Below, in pieces: positions 14,195 through 23,918 of a DNA stretch of 33,808 nucleotides. The stretch is from a virus. Position numbers and translations under genes: made by a program. The stretch lies in the IMG/VR virus record IMGVR_UViG_3300044639_000874, positions 1 through 33,808 of that record. One strand, written 5' to 3'. Position 1 is the first letter of the stretch; every line of letters begins with the position of its first letter. The notes beneath the pieces were generated by a model. That model saw only the letters and a program-made list of their open reading frames with translations, was not told the DNA's origin and ran no database searches.

Positions 14195-14719
14195 TTATGG
14201 TGTAATGTTTGTCGCGCTTACTAAAGCTTCTAATGCTGTTTTGGCTGCACTAGATAAGTAAGGACTGAATTTAGTGTCAACCGCTTCTAAAGTAATTTTA
14301 TAACCACCATCGTCAGTTGATTTGGTTGCTGTTGTAGCATCCAATCCTGTATCAATTCCAACTGCAAAAACGTTACCGTTAAAATCGTGAATGAAAGCAG
14401 TAGTAACACCGTAAGTTAAAGCTAATAATTCAACTTCACTTTCTTTGCCCATTTTCTGTAATGCTACTGAAAGAACTTGTTTGATTTCGGTTGTTCTTTT
14501 TTCTGCATCGATTGTAGCTGTTTCAACTAAATTATTAGCAGTTGCTTTAACTTGGTATCTGAATACTTCTGTTAATCCTGCTGGTAACGTTGCAATTTCT
14601 TGAAGCGTAACTGCGTAAACATTTCCAGCATCAAAGTTTGCTAAATCGATATATTTAATCCCTATACGACTATCTTTACAGGCGAGGGTACGCCCTTTTG
14701 TAATTAAATCACAACTCAT
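14195..14719 (-). CDS. Probable major tail tube protein
   Basis: A 174-residue beta-rich protein starting MSCDLITKGRTLACKDSRIG and containing KQVLSVALQKMGKESEVELL and a C-terminal helix. I associate this family, with its typical MSC...GR...C start, with abundant structural proteins of flavobacterial phages. It follows the capsid gene after a terminator, consistent with a separately tuned, highly expressed product. Tail tube is the best guess; capsid decoration is the alternative. Confidence 0.5.
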   Translation of the reverse strand: MSCDLITKGRTLACKDSRIGIKYIDLANFDAGNVYAVTLQEIATLPAGLTEVFRYQVKATANNLVETATIDAEKRTTEIKQVLSVALQKMGKESEVELLALTYGVTTAFIHDFNGNVFAVGIDTGLDATTATKSTDDGGYKITLEAVDTKFSPYLSSAAKTALEALVSATNITP

Positions 14720-14737
14720 TTTATATTGTTTAAAATA

Positions 14738-14759
14738 AGGGGAGCAACTAAACTCCCCT
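14738..14759 (-). terminator. Intrinsic terminator after major capsid gene
   Basis: Plus-strand arms aggggag 14738-14744 and ctcccct 14753-14759 form a GC-rich 7-bp stem; on the minus strand the 3' side is T-rich (ttattttaaac). Partial termination here would favour capsid expression over downstream genes. Confidence 0.6.
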
Positions 14760-14769
14760 CGTTACTTTA

Positions 14770-15792
14770 TTATCCTACGTATAAAACGTTGAATTTTTGA
14801 TTTACTACGTGAGCAGCAACAGTCATATTATGTTTGATAAACATATCTTCTCTGTTGTTAGCAATTTTGTCTAACATCACAGTATTAACATCACTTTCTA
14901 AATCAGTACACCAAATCAAATGAGAAGCCAACGCACAAATTAAAACTTTCTCTGGAAGTGGTACGAAAACAACTTCTAAACCGTTGAAGTAAAAAGTTGT
15001 AGCATCCTCGGAAATTGAGAAAGGTTTTGTGTAATCCGTTGTAACATTGTTAGCCTGGATTAAGATTTGTTTGTGAGATTTCGGAGCGTAGATTTTAGGC
15101 ATTTCAGAACCTGTTAAAACTACTGCAGGAATTGCAGCGAAAACTTTGTCATATTCTGCTTTAGCTGTTGCAGCTGTAATTGTAGTTCCTGCAACTTTTA
15201 CTCTTGTTCCTACACCTGCAGTTGTTGCAGCGTTTGAACTGTTGTAAATCATTTTAGCTAAAATACCATCAGTTTGAGAAGCTGTTAAGGCTCCTACTTG
15301 TGTTTTTTCTGCTGCTCCAACTTCTGCTTGTGTTGTTCCTGCTGTTAAAGCGGCAACTGCTGTTTTAGTAGCGGCTGTAACTCCTACCCAAAATTCATTC
15401 TCTGCAGCGTTAGAAACTTGTTTAGCATATAAACCACCAATAACAAGTTGCTCAAATTCGTTTGACATAATTTCCCAAGCACCTGGTTTCATATCTCTTT
15501 TGAAACGAGAGAAACGTAAACTGTTTGGATCAAACTCTTGGTAAAATTGTACTTTTGTTGGAGTTACTAAAGTATCAAAAGCAGTTAAAGAACCTGCTGA
15601 TGTAGGAACTCCGCTTGTGTATGCTTGTAGTGTTGCAGAAGCTGTAGCCTCTGTAAAAATTGTTTCTGCTTTAATATCGCTTTCGAAAGTTACTAAACCT
15701 TTTGCGATAGTGTCATTTTCGAAAAGGATTTCCTCAACGATTGGCTCTGCTGCCTTCCCTCTGTAATTTGCTACTGTATAACTAATTGCCAT
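14770..15792 (-). CDS. Major capsid protein
   Basis: A 340-residue protein with TKVQFYQEFDPNSLRFSRFK, PGAWEIMSNEFEQLVIGGLY, a long Ala/Thr-rich insertion (about 137-185) and a C-terminal domain with YFNGLEVVFVPLPE and NREDMFIKHNMTVAAHVVN. This is the pattern of HK97-fold capsids in this phage group. It follows the XkdF-like protease gene and lies between two terminators. No separate scaffold gene is seen. Confidence 0.8.
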   Translation of the reverse strand: MAISYTVANYRGKAAEPIVEEILFENDTIAKGLVTFESDIKAETIFTEATASATLQAYTSGVPTSAGSLTAFDTLVTPTKVQFYQEFDPNSLRFSRFKRDMKPGAWEIMSNEFEQLVIGGLYAKQVSNAAENEFWVGVTAATKTAVAALTAGTTQAEVGAAEKTQVGALTASQTDGILAKMIYNSSNAATTAGVGTRVKVAGTTITAATAKAEYDKVFAAIPAVVLTGSEMPKIYAPKSHKQILIQANNVTTDYTKPFSISEDATTFYFNGLEVVFVPLPEKVLICALASHLIWCTDLESDVNTVMLDKIANNREDMFIKHNMTVAAHVVNQKFNVLYVG

Positions 15793-15815
15793 TTTTTATT
15801 TTTTTTTGTTTGTTA

Positions 15816-16934
15816 TTAAATTTTTGTTGCTCTGAATTTTGCTAATGCTGAATTCGGGTGTTGTGTTTCTTTTGCTGGTTTGTTTCTTGTTAAGGAAACA
15901 GCTTCAACTTCTGTTGTTAGTTTAGTTTCAAACTCTGCTCTTAATTCTGATTTCGCTGTTTCAAGTTGTTTTCCAAACTCTAAAATCATAGCGTTAAAAT
16001 CATCTTTTGAAAGTTGGTAAAAAACTTCACTTGTTACCTTTTCGCTTTTAACCTGTGGGACATCTGTACTCATTGGAGTAGCTGGGTTCATAGGTTCTTC
16101 TGCTTCGGCTGTTTCTTCTGTTGCAGTTGCAACTTCTTGAACGATTGAACCGCTAACGGTTATTTTCATTCCACCCTCTAATTCATACTCGCCATCAGGT
16201 AAAGGCAATTCCCCATCAGGAGTTGTCATTGTTACAGGTAAATCCGCAGCGACTGTATCGCCTTCAAAATTTATCTTAACAGTACCATCGGCAGTATTCA
16301 CGCTTCCTAAAGTTACTTTCACTTCATCCTCTTTTTTCAAAGACAAAGAAGCAAAGCCATCTTTAATTGCATTTACTACAATTTCTGTTACATTCATATA
16401 TTCACTTTTTAAATTTACTTGTTCAAGGTCAAAGAAGCCATCGATTGAAAACCCTTTGACTTTTCCTGTTTTAATGTAGTCGTTCCAAATCTCGTTGTTA
16501 TCAATTTTCATTGAAGCAAACCAGGTCCCGATTGGCTCATTCATTCCGTACATTACCGACTTATCGTTTGTGTCACTTTCTTTAATCCAACTCTCTACTA
16601 TTGTAACACCGCTTAACTGCTCATCAACATTATGTTCTAAAGTCGAACTGCTTTGATGTCCTTTTCTAAAAAACTCCTCACTTGCAAGTCGTATCGTTTG
16701 CTCGGGAAAAACGATGTTAAACTCTTTTCCTTTTTGATTTCTGTAAACTGGTTTATTTGGAATTAATACAGCACCACAAACAATTCTCTTTTCGGTATCA
16801 ACTGCTTTAAGTTGTAATTGTTCATCTTTAGAAAGCGCAATAAATAAACCCTCCATTGCAGGATCGTTTACTAAACTAATTCCGTAAACGCCTGTGGTTT
16901 CCCCTTCTTTAAATAACACTTTGTAGGTTTCCAT
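15816..16934 (-). CDS. XkdF-like prohead protease with C-terminal scaffold-like region
   Basis: A 372-residue protein. The first 170 residues (GVYGISLVNDPAMEGLFI, CGAVLIPNKPVYR, STLEHNVDEQL, VESWIKES, GTWFASMKI, VKGFSIDGFF) match the XkdF-type serine protease family that processes phage heads; H in EHN and S in FSIDG are the expected catalytic residues. A beta segment and an acidic, glutamate-rich linker follow, then a helical C-terminus (QLETAKSELRAEFETKL) resembling a scaffold delta domain. Directly upstream of the capsid gene, as expected. Confidence 0.8.
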   Translation of the reverse strand: METYKVLFKEGETTGVYGISLVNDPAMEGLFIALSKDEQLQLKAVDTEKRIVCGAVLIPNKPVYRNQKGKEFNIVFPEQTIRLASEEFFRKGHQSSSTLEHNVDEQLSGVTIVESWIKESDTNDKSVMYGMNEPIGTWFASMKIDNNEIWNDYIKTGKVKGFSIDGFFDLEQVNLKSEYMNVTEIVVNAIKDGFASLSLKKEDEVKVTLGSVNTADGTVKINFEGDTVAADLPVTMTTPDGELPLPDGEYELEGGMKITVSGSIVQEVATATEETAEAEEPMNPATPMSTDVPQVKSEKVTSEVFYQLSKDDFNAMILEFGKQLETAKSELRAEFETKLTTEVEAVSLTRNKPAKETQHPNSALAKFRATKI

Positions 16935-17001
16935 ATATCAAATACGAAAAAAGAGTAGGGTGTACTACTTTAATTAAAAAACCCTCCGATTAAAGAGGGT
17001 T
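16935..17001 (-). terminator. Terminator after tape measure gene plus second hairpin and start motif
   Basis: On the minus strand, aaccctc (plus gagggtt 16995-17001) pairs with gagggtt (plus aaccctc 16980-16986) and runs into T6: an intrinsic terminator. Further on, agtag / ctact (plus 16953-16968 area) forms a second small hairpin with a T run, leading into TTTTCGTATTTGATAT before the ATG at 16934. The second hairpin resembles those at 7941 and 27441. Confidence 0.65.
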
Positions 17002-17006
17002 GGTAA

Positions 17007-18992
17007 TTAGTTAAAAGTTGCTGTTGTTATCCTATTCCTATCCAGGGATTGAGCGTTACTCACGTTTCCACTTACGACAAAAGCTTCGATTGGTTGCGAT
17101 TGCTTATTGGCTATACTTTGTGCAAGTTGGTTGTTAGGATTTTGACCTACGATGTTGAATGATGGAGCAGGGGAACCTCCTCCTCCCGAACCTCTTGTGC
17201 CACCTCCGGAAGAACCTCCAACCGAACCACCGCCACCGCTTGAAAGTAGTTGTTTTGCTCTCGCTATATTGGCTGCTACCGATAAAGCAGTTGAAGCATA
17301 AGAGATAACCCTTGCAATAGTACCGGCACCAGGTACGGTAGGGAACGCTAATTGCGCTGCAACTCCTTCGGCATTTGCTAAAGTTGATGCTTTAGAAATA
17401 GCAACCGCACTATCAATACCGATTTGAGTTAACGCAATGGCTTTAGATAAAACTTGTCCTGCTTTAGTTTTAGCTAATCCACTTGACTCTAAACCCGAAA
17501 TAATGTTTGTTAAATTCTCTTTTGATTTTGCGATTACATCGTTTTTATTTTTTTCTAGTTCTGCATCTTTTTCAGCTTGTGTTTTCCTGTTATCATAATC
17601 AGTCTGTTGGTACTTAAGATTGATGTCGTTTATCTCATTTGCTTTCGCTATTTCTAAATCAGTACTGTCTTTACCGAATTGTTTTGCTAATTCAATAAGC
17701 CTAAAATACTTGTCTGCTACAGCTTGTTTTTCCACTTCTTGCGCTGAAATTATCGACTCATTGTTTTTATCTTGAGCCGTTCCGATTGCATCGGTCACTT
17801 CTTTTTTAAGCGCATCTGTATCTTCTTGTTGTTTCCTTAAAGATTCGGCTAAAGCCTTTGCATCTGCTTCGGCTTGTTTTGATGCCTCGTCACTACCTTT
17901 CGAATTGATGTCATTAATAGCAACTTGATAACCTGCTCTGTCATTTTTAAGTTTGGTTAAAACCTTACTTTGTTCTTGAACTGCTGCCTCTCCATCTGCT
18001 TTTGTTTTCTCGGGATCAAAGGCTAATTTCGTTAAATAGTCCGCAGCTGTATCGCCAAAGCTTTCATCCAACTTTGCGTTGATATTAACACCTGGTATTT
18101 TATTGATTAAATCAACTAATTTATTAATCGCCTTTGCACCATTCTCAAAAAGAAACCTTTGAGGAATAGAGATAAAATCAATAAACGACCTTAAATAAGC
18201 GTAATTTTGTTTAGCTGCTTTTTCTTGCTCTTTATTTGTGATTTTTATATTCTCTATATTTATAGCTGCAGCGTTAATAGCTTCATCCGTTTGCGCTATC
18301 TTAATTTTTAAAATATCCTTTTCGCTTTTGCCTTGAAGTTTTAGAATATTATCCTGGTCGTTTATCGCTTCAAGTTTTTTATTCTCTTGGTCTAAATTTG
18401 TTTTCGATAATAAGTTTAAATCTTTTTGTTTTTGGCTTACACCTCCAACGCTTTCTTTTATTTTATCCCAATTCGCATATAACGCTCCTAAAGCCACAAC
18501 TAACAATCCTATTCCTGTTGCACCAATCGCTCCTTTTATCCCGTTAAACGCATCAATAGCAACCGCCTTTAATTGTTTAAAGCTATCTCGTGCCTCGCCT
18601 AATCCTTGAAGTCCTTGCGCTAAAGCCATAGCGGACTGAACTTTTAAAAGTTGTTTTTCAAGGTTTTTATTTTCAGTTCCTGCTAATCCTAAAGCACCCT
18701 GATACGCAGCGAAACCCGAAGCAACACCACTCAAAGAAGCTGACAAAGATTTGAATTTTGCATCCGGGTTAAACGCTTCCGTTAACGCTTTAGCATCCCC
18801 GATTTTGTCCTTTAATTCTCCAGCACGTTTAGCAGCTTCAACCGCCTCTTTAGAAGTCGCGCCAAACTTATCCGAAAGTTGTGCAACCTCTTGTTGTGCT
18901 TTTCGTAATTCAGATTTTAAAGAAGTAACTCGTTGTGTTGTTTGCTCAACATTATCCGTTACCGATAAATTAACTATTTTTTCAATCGCCAT
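17007..18992 (-). CDS. Tape measure protein
   Basis: A 661-residue protein. The N-terminal third is a heptad-rich coiled coil (TSLKSELRKAQQEVAQLSDKF), then a hydrophobic segment GIGLLVVALGALYANW (about 160-175), more long helices with many Lys/Glu/Ala, a second Ala-rich region and a Gly/Ser linker (GGGGSVGGSSGGGTRGSGGG) before the C-terminus. This is the plan of tape measure proteins, which set tail length; its size predicts a siphovirus tail of moderate length. A terminator follows its stop. Confidence 0.88.
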   Translation of the reverse strand: MAIEKIVNLSVTDNVEQTTQRVTSLKSELRKAQQEVAQLSDKFGATSKEAVEAAKRAGELKDKIGDAKALTEAFNPDAKFKSLSASLSGVASGFAAYQGALGLAGTENKNLEKQLLKVQSAMALAQGLQGLGEARDSFKQLKAVAIDAFNGIKGAIGATGIGLLVVALGALYANWDKIKESVGGVSQKQKDLNLLSKTNLDQENKKLEAINDQDNILKLQGKSEKDILKIKIAQTDEAINAAAINIENIKITNKEQEKAAKQNYAYLRSFIDFISIPQRFLFENGAKAINKLVDLINKIPGVNINAKLDESFGDTAADYLTKLAFDPEKTKADGEAAVQEQSKVLTKLKNDRAGYQVAINDINSKGSDEASKQAEADAKALAESLRKQQEDTDALKKEVTDAIGTAQDKNNESIISAQEVEKQAVADKYFRLIELAKQFGKDSTDLEIAKANEINDINLKYQQTDYDNRKTQAEKDAELEKNKNDVIAKSKENLTNIISGLESSGLAKTKAGQVLSKAIALTQIGIDSAVAISKASTLANAEGVAAQLAFPTVPGAGTIARVISYASTALSVAANIARAKQLLSSGGGGSVGGSSGGGTRGSGGGGSPAPSFNIVGQNPNNQLAQSIANKQSQPIEAFVVSGNVSNAQSLDRNRITTATFN

Positions 18993-19123
18993 CTTTTTAC
19001 TTTATTTTTTGCTGTTTTCCAATCTGTCGCTAACTCGTTTTTTCCCTTTGCTATTTCTATCCACTCGGATTTTGTGTCTAGCCATTCATCTGACTGCAAC
19101 AATTCTATTATTAATTTTATCAT
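18974..19123 (-). CDS. Small protein between tail gene and tape measure (49 aa)
   Basis: ATG at 19123 overlaps the upstream stop as ATGA, and the product (MIKLIIELLQSDEWLDTKSE, then KGKNELATDWKTAKNKVKRW) ends 19 nt inside the tape measure start region. Basic C-terminus. Coupling at both ends and plausible protein composition support it. Function unknown. Confidence 0.65.
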   Translation of the reverse strand: MIKLIIELLQSDEWLDTKSEWIEIAKGKNELATDWKTAKNKVKRWRLKK

Positions 19124-21525
19124 TGTGTAATATTTAAAGTGAATGCTGTAACTCCGATTGTAACTGTTATCGTTCCTGTTCTTGTTGAACCACTATTGGT
19201 TGATAGTTTTACTCTTATGTAATCGCTTTTATTTCCGCTTGTTTTGTTTGGTGTTATCCATCCTGCAGAAGCTACTAAACTCCAATTCGTATTCGCTGAA
19301 ATCTTAACCTCGAAATTTTCCTCGCCTTTTGTAGCTGTGTAATCTGTTAAACTTAAACCATTGATTGTATAGCTTGTTACTGGATCGTAAACCGAAACAG
19401 TATCAACTGTAATGAAATCATTATCTACGGTGTAATCGGTGCTGTCAACTGTTAATGGATTTATATTGTTTACGCTGTCAATCGGTGCGCCTAAATCACT
19501 AAATATTTCAATGTCAGCATCGCCATTTGTCAAGTCAACTTTAACAGTTGAAATTTTATATTTGTAATCGCCAATTATAAACCTATCGTTTAGTCCTAAA
19601 TTTAAAAGTATTCGTATTGGTAACTTGCATTTTAAAGAAAGTACTCGTGTCTTTTTATTATATAGTTCCTCGATGTAGGTTTTCCAAAAGTTATAGTATA
19701 GACTATTTGTTATAGGTTGATAAAAATAACTTGAATTATCAGCACCAAAGTTTAAACTATTTGTAACCTGCTCAAGAACTATATTATCTTCGGTTGCTGT
19801 ATGCCAAGTTGATGTGAAAGTTGCGTTTACTGGCGATGGTGTTATTGCTGTTTTAATATAAATATTACCACTTGTGTCAAAGCCATTTCTATAAAATAAT
19901 AAAGGTGCTGTTTGAACAGGATTGTTTGTTAAATCAACTGCGAATCCACATTGCAAATCTGTAGTTGTTGAAGTAGAAAAATCAACTAACCTTTCAAAAA
20001 GCATATTTTCAAATTTGCTTTCGATTTTTAGTTCGTCGCCTGTAATATTATAAACCGCCTTTAAATCGCCATAGCTTAATTGGTTGTTATCGAAGTATTG
20101 TTTACCTAAAACAGTTTCAGTTTTTTGATATAAGAAGTCAATTTTTTTCTTTACACTTGGTCGCTTTACAGTTATATCTTTGATGTCAACTAAACTACTT
20201 ATGTCATACGCTTTACCTTTAGAATACCAATTATCTAAAGTGTCAATGTAGTAACTATCAACGCCTGTAGGTTTGACGATAAGATTGAATTGTACTATTA
20301 AACTATTAAAGAAATCCTTAACCTTCATATTAGGTATTTGCTCGGATATTTTAACAATAGTATTAGTTGTTGTTTGTGATGTTGATGTAGCTGTTAATAT
20401 TCTAACAAGACTGCCCGAAAAAACTTTTCTAGAAGTATAAACTAAAGTTGATGTAAACGAAATTTGCCCTTCAATACCTGAAACTTTAAAAGTAAATAAA
20501 TGATTTGTGTTGTCTGATTGTAAAGTTTCTAAATAAAATCCAACATTAAAATTCCCTAATAAATTATCATATGTTTCATATAAAACTCCAAAGTCAAAAA
20601 TTTCTATTTTATATCGAGTTTGTGAAGTTGTGCTAATAATTAATTTTATTTGTATGAAACTATAAAGATTTGTAAGTAAAGCTGTAGCCCAATTAACACT
20701 TACGGAATTTGAACTTAAATTTATTTCGGGTGTTGTAACCGCCCAATCAGCACGATTAACAACTAAAGAAGTATAATCAATTAGTAATGGTGTTGAACTT
20801 TCTTTTAACCTATCAGCATCACGATGCAACCATATAAATAAATTATAAAAAATAGCACGATCAAAGAAGTCCCGAGAAAATGAAATATTATATTTTGTTT
20901 CAATCGCTTGTATAATTCTTATAACTCTTAATGCAGGTTTAAAATCTTTGTATTCTATGATATTAGCACTTTTATTTAGATCATAATCGTTGTTTGTGCC
21001 ATATCTTAAATATGTCTTTGCGCTAATTAGAGGATAGTAAACATCGCCATTGCTTAAAGAAGTTGTATTAATACTATCAATAACTGAACTATCATAAGGA
21101 TGGTCGTAGGTTGTTATAGTTTGAAACAAATCTTTTAATTCATCGTCGCCAAATTTATCGGATAGGTTTACGCCCGCGCCAAAGAAAGTGATTGAATAGG
21201 AGTAGGGCAAACCGTTTTTTAACTTACAATTATCTAACTGAACCGAGCCAAAACGAAAAGGTAAACTATTAACTTCAATGTAAGCATCAACTCTTATATT
21301 GGAGTTAAAGGTACCATCAACATCGGCATCAAACCAATATTGGAAAACTCCGTTGTTACTTGGTGAAGTTGGGACCGTAAAAGGCTGACTAAAATCAGAG
21401 CGTATCTTTGAAATATCGCTTAAATTTTTAACGTTTAAATTTATCTCAACCTTTTCATCATTGAATAAGTCGAGCTGAATGTAATCGTTGGTGTTTTTAT
21501 CCTTTATATAAAGTTGTAAATCCAT
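19120..21525 (-). CDS. Large tail-tip/baseplate-type protein with C-terminal BACON domain
   Basis: An 801-residue protein. The N-terminus (MDLQLYIKDKNTNDYIQLDL, LSDISKIRSDFSQPFTVP, FGSVQLDNCKL) resembles distal tail proteins of Bacteroidota phages. The centre is beta-rich with KVKDFFNSLIVQFNLIV. Residues about 735-801 (ISANTNWSLVASAGWITPNK, GNKSDYIRVKLSTNSGSTRTG, TLNITQ) match a BACON domain, a fold linked to carbohydrate or mucin binding. Coupled to the upstream gene by TAATG. Confidence 0.7.
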   Translation of the reverse strand: MDLQLYIKDKNTNDYIQLDLFNDEKVEINLNVKNLSDISKIRSDFSQPFTVPTSPSNNGVFQYWFDADVDGTFNSNIRVDAYIEVNSLPFRFGSVQLDNCKLKNGLPYSYSITFFGAGVNLSDKFGDDELKDLFQTITTYDHPYDSSVIDSINTTSLSNGDVYYPLISAKTYLRYGTNNDYDLNKSANIIEYKDFKPALRVIRIIQAIETKYNISFSRDFFDRAIFYNLFIWLHRDADRLKESSTPLLIDYTSLVVNRADWAVTTPEINLSSNSVSVNWATALLTNLYSFIQIKLIISTTSQTRYKIEIFDFGVLYETYDNLLGNFNVGFYLETLQSDNTNHLFTFKVSGIEGQISFTSTLVYTSRKVFSGSLVRILTATSTSQTTTNTIVKISEQIPNMKVKDFFNSLIVQFNLIVKPTGVDSYYIDTLDNWYSKGKAYDISSLVDIKDITVKRPSVKKKIDFLYQKTETVLGKQYFDNNQLSYGDLKAVYNITGDELKIESKFENMLFERLVDFSTSTTTDLQCGFAVDLTNNPVQTAPLLFYRNGFDTSGNIYIKTAITPSPVNATFTSTWHTATEDNIVLEQVTNSLNFGADNSSYFYQPITNSLYYNFWKTYIEELYNKKTRVLSLKCKLPIRILLNLGLNDRFIIGDYKYKISTVKVDLTNGDADIEIFSDLGAPIDSVNNINPLTVDSTDYTVDNDFITVDTVSVYDPVTSYTINGLSLTDYTATKGEENFEVKISANTNWSLVASAGWITPNKTSGNKSDYIRVKLSTNSGSTRTGTITVTIGVTAFTLNITQ

Positions 21526-22937
21526 TAAATTACGCTATTAATCTCGTTATAACTATATTCGAAATCCATTGTGTACTGTACTAACTTTTCAAATGTCTTT
21601 GTCTTATACTCTAAACTGTTTTTCTTTACGTTGACAGGTAAATATGTGCCATCATTCTCTAAATAAACAAACTCCGAAGCCATTAATTCCTTAAATACTT
21701 GGTTGTATTCCTCTGGAATGAAGTCCGTATTACAACTTATAGCCTCTGTAAGTGTTGGTTGGTATGTTTTTTTGTTGTGAGATTGCAACGAATACTGTCC
21801 GTAAATAGAAGTTACAGGTTGATAAGATGAACTATCTACGTTTAAAGTCTTTTTGCTTCTTAAATTAAAAGGTATTGACTGCCAAAATCCGTACTTATTT
21901 TTAAAAAAACAGTTGTAAAGTGGATATTTACAAGCATCTTTTACAGTAAAGTTATAAGTTTCTTGGTATGTGTCATAGTCTAGTACAACCTGGATGTCGC
22001 CTTCCACACTTGCATAAGCACCAACGTTTAAATAAGCTATGATTTGGTTGTTAATATCAGCATCCAAAGTAAAAGAAACAGCATCGCCATCAACTGTAAT
22101 TCCTATCAATCCTGTACTAACAAAGTACAATGGATAATCGCTACCTAAATAAAATATATGATTGTTTAAAGTAGTTAAACCATTCTTTGTTAACATTGGA
22201 TTGTACAATTCAGTATGCCATCCAAAGCCATCAATCGCTAAAAATTGTTTTGTTGCGCTTCCTATGCTATCACCTAAATACAAAGCGTTAATCTCTGCAT
22301 CAATCCAAACACTATCGTAACTGCTTGAAGTTTGAACTCCAACACCTGCGAAAGTAGGGATTGAATTTTTAGTGTAATCGTTTACTAATTTGCTAATCTC
22401 AAAACGTATTTTATCCTGACCTGCTTGGATCACTTGTTTAGATAAAGTGAACGTATCTGTTGCCGGAGCATCATCTGTTCGGGTGCCTCTGTAAACTTTT
22501 AAATTTATAGTTGCTCCATCGAATAAAGCAGAAGGTTGAAATATATTATTGTAGGGACTTCTTGAAAGAATGATGTTATCTCTTGTAAATACTTCTACAG
22601 TTACATCGGAATGTGTTACTGTTATGTCGCCAGTTATACTTCCAATGGTACTCGATGTCCCTAAAACATCATCAATGATAATCTCTAAAGTATCAACTGC
22701 GTATGTTATAGAAATATAAGACCTGCCAACATAATCGGCAACCACTTTATTATAAAGGTTAACTAAACTTGCTAATACATTTACGCCAATAGCTACGTGA
22801 TTAGCATTGGTAGGAGTTGTTTTAAAGGTAGTCGCATTAGTTGAACTATAGAAGTTGTTAGGACTTGAAACGCTTATAACATATCCATTGTTATTGCTTG
22901 GATTATCTAATAACCTAATTTGAATTTTTCTAGCCAT
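21525..22937 (-). CDS. Tail protein (structural, unknown role)
   Basis: A 470-residue, beta-rich protein (MARKIQIRLLDNPSNNNGY, SISYAVDTLEIIIDDV, CKYPLYNCFFKNKYGFWQSI). Similar proteins occur in the tail region of flavobacterial phages. Its start overlaps the upstream stop by 8 nt and its stop the next start (TAATG), so it is co-expressed with the BACON tail protein, probably as part of the tail tip. Confidence 0.55.
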   Translation of the reverse strand: MARKIQIRLLDNPSNNNGYVISVSSPNNFYSSTNATTFKTTPTNANHVAIGVNVLASLVNLYNKVVADYVGRSYISITYAVDTLEIIIDDVLGTSSTIGSITGDITVTHSDVTVEVFTRDNIILSRSPYNNIFQPSALFDGATINLKVYRGTRTDDAPATDTFTLSKQVIQAGQDKIRFEISKLVNDYTKNSIPTFAGVGVQTSSSYDSVWIDAEINALYLGDSIGSATKQFLAIDGFGWHTELYNPMLTKNGLTTLNNHIFYLGSDYPLYFVSTGLIGITVDGDAVSFTLDADINNQIIAYLNVGAYASVEGDIQVVLDYDTYQETYNFTVKDACKYPLYNCFFKNKYGFWQSIPFNLRSKKTLNVDSSSYQPVTSIYGQYSLQSHNKKTYQPTLTEAISCNTDFIPEEYNQVFKELMASEFVYLENDGTYLPVNVKKNSLEYKTKTFEKLVQYTMDFEYSYNEINSVI

Positions 22938-23463
22938 TATCTTTTAATGTGTATTTTAAAAATGTTTCTAAATCTAAAGCGTAAGCTTCAATCAAATCGT
23001 CAGGTAATCTTTTAAACGCTAACTCAAAAGGTCTGCTGAAAAACTCTGTTGGCTTCATTCCTTTTGCATATATGCTCCTGGATATTAAATGCGCTGTTTG
23101 TTTATAGCTTAAAAACTTTCCTGTTTCTCTGTCTTTAAATTGAAAGCGTTTTCGTGTAACCCAATTCTCAATACCACTTGTTAACCCTCCTTTTTGTCCT
23201 GTTCCACTTCCGAACTTGAAAGGACTATTTGGTGCTTTTGCTCCGCTGAATTTTCCTCTAACTCCTTTGTCTTGAAATATTCCGTACTGCTCCATTTCAA
23301 AGAAACCCTGGAAACTTTTAGGACTTGCTTTAAACTCTCCGTTAATGGAGTTATAAAGTTTCTTGCTATCGTTGTGTCCTTTTTTTGATAGGTTGCTTCT
23401 TGACTGCTGAATTACATAATCTCGAAACTGATTGAGTGTTGATTGTACGTTTTCCTGTTTCAT
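22930..23463 (-). CDS. HK97 gp10-like tail completion protein
   Basis: 177 residues from the ATG at 23463, which overlaps the upstream stop as TAATG; a start 9 nt earlier (MRLMK) is possible. The middle (FFEMEQYGIFQDKGVRGKFSG, then the SPFKFGSGTG loop) and C-terminus (TEFFSRPFELAFKRL) resemble the gp10-like family that completes the head-tail joint: a conserved G.D.GV.G region followed by RPF near the end. Confidence 0.65.
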   Translation of the reverse strand: MKQENVQSTLNQFRDYVIQQSRSNLSKKGHNDSKKLYNSINGEFKASPKSFQGFFEMEQYGIFQDKGVRGKFSGAKAPNSPFKFGSGTGQKGGLTSGIENWVTRKRFQFKDRETGKFLSYKQTAHLISRSIYAKGMKPTEFFSRPFELAFKRLPDDLIEAYALDLETFLKYTLKDNG

Positions 23464-23918
23464 TAATCGCAAAGGTCATATTGGTTCGTTGTCGCTAACT
23501 CTAATTGAAATTTGCACCCATCCAACATATTCATAAATTGTAAACTTATTATCTCTGGAGTTGTTTGACTTGCTACTTCTATTTCGGTGCCTTGCTTTAA
23601 AGCTGCGAATAATCTGTTAGCAATATTTACACAAGTATTGTAGTTATCCAATTCATTATCATTACGCAACCACTTATCCGTTGAAGGTGTTTTGTCTAAA
23701 TCTCTAATCTTTAAGATGTGAATTTCAAATAAGAAGCTTATCATTCCTATTTGATATGAAGGGTTAAAGTTTAGAAATTGAATATGCGCTAAAGGATAGT
23801 TACTATTCTTATCTAAATCAATATCATTACTAACTCCATGAGTAACATAAGTAACCCTGTTATCACTTTCTAGTAATTCTTTTAAATAATTTACTACTGT
23901 TAAAAATTCGTTATTCAT
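23463..23918 (-). CDS. Tail terminator/completion-type protein
   Basis: A 151-residue protein with YPLAHIQFLNFNPSYQIGMI, FLFEIHILKIRDLDKTPSTD, KWLRNDNELDNYNTC, typical of a small Bacteroidota phage tail family next to gp10-like genes. Its start overlaps the stop of the -1 frame of the chaperone gene by 8 nt, tying its translation to the frameshift product. Function inferred from position. Confidence 0.55.
   Translation of the reverse strand: MNNEFLTVVNYLKELLESDNRVTYVTHGVSNDIDLDKNSNYPLAHIQFLNFNPSYQIGMISFLFEIHILKIRDLDKTPSTDKWLRNDNELDNYNTCVNIANRLFAALKQGTEIEVASQTTPEIISLQFMNMLDGCKFQLELATTNQYDLCD

Noticed and set aside
18751-19137. 128-aa rightward ORF
   Set aside because: Lies opposite the tape measure start and the coupled 49-aa gene; shadow frame.
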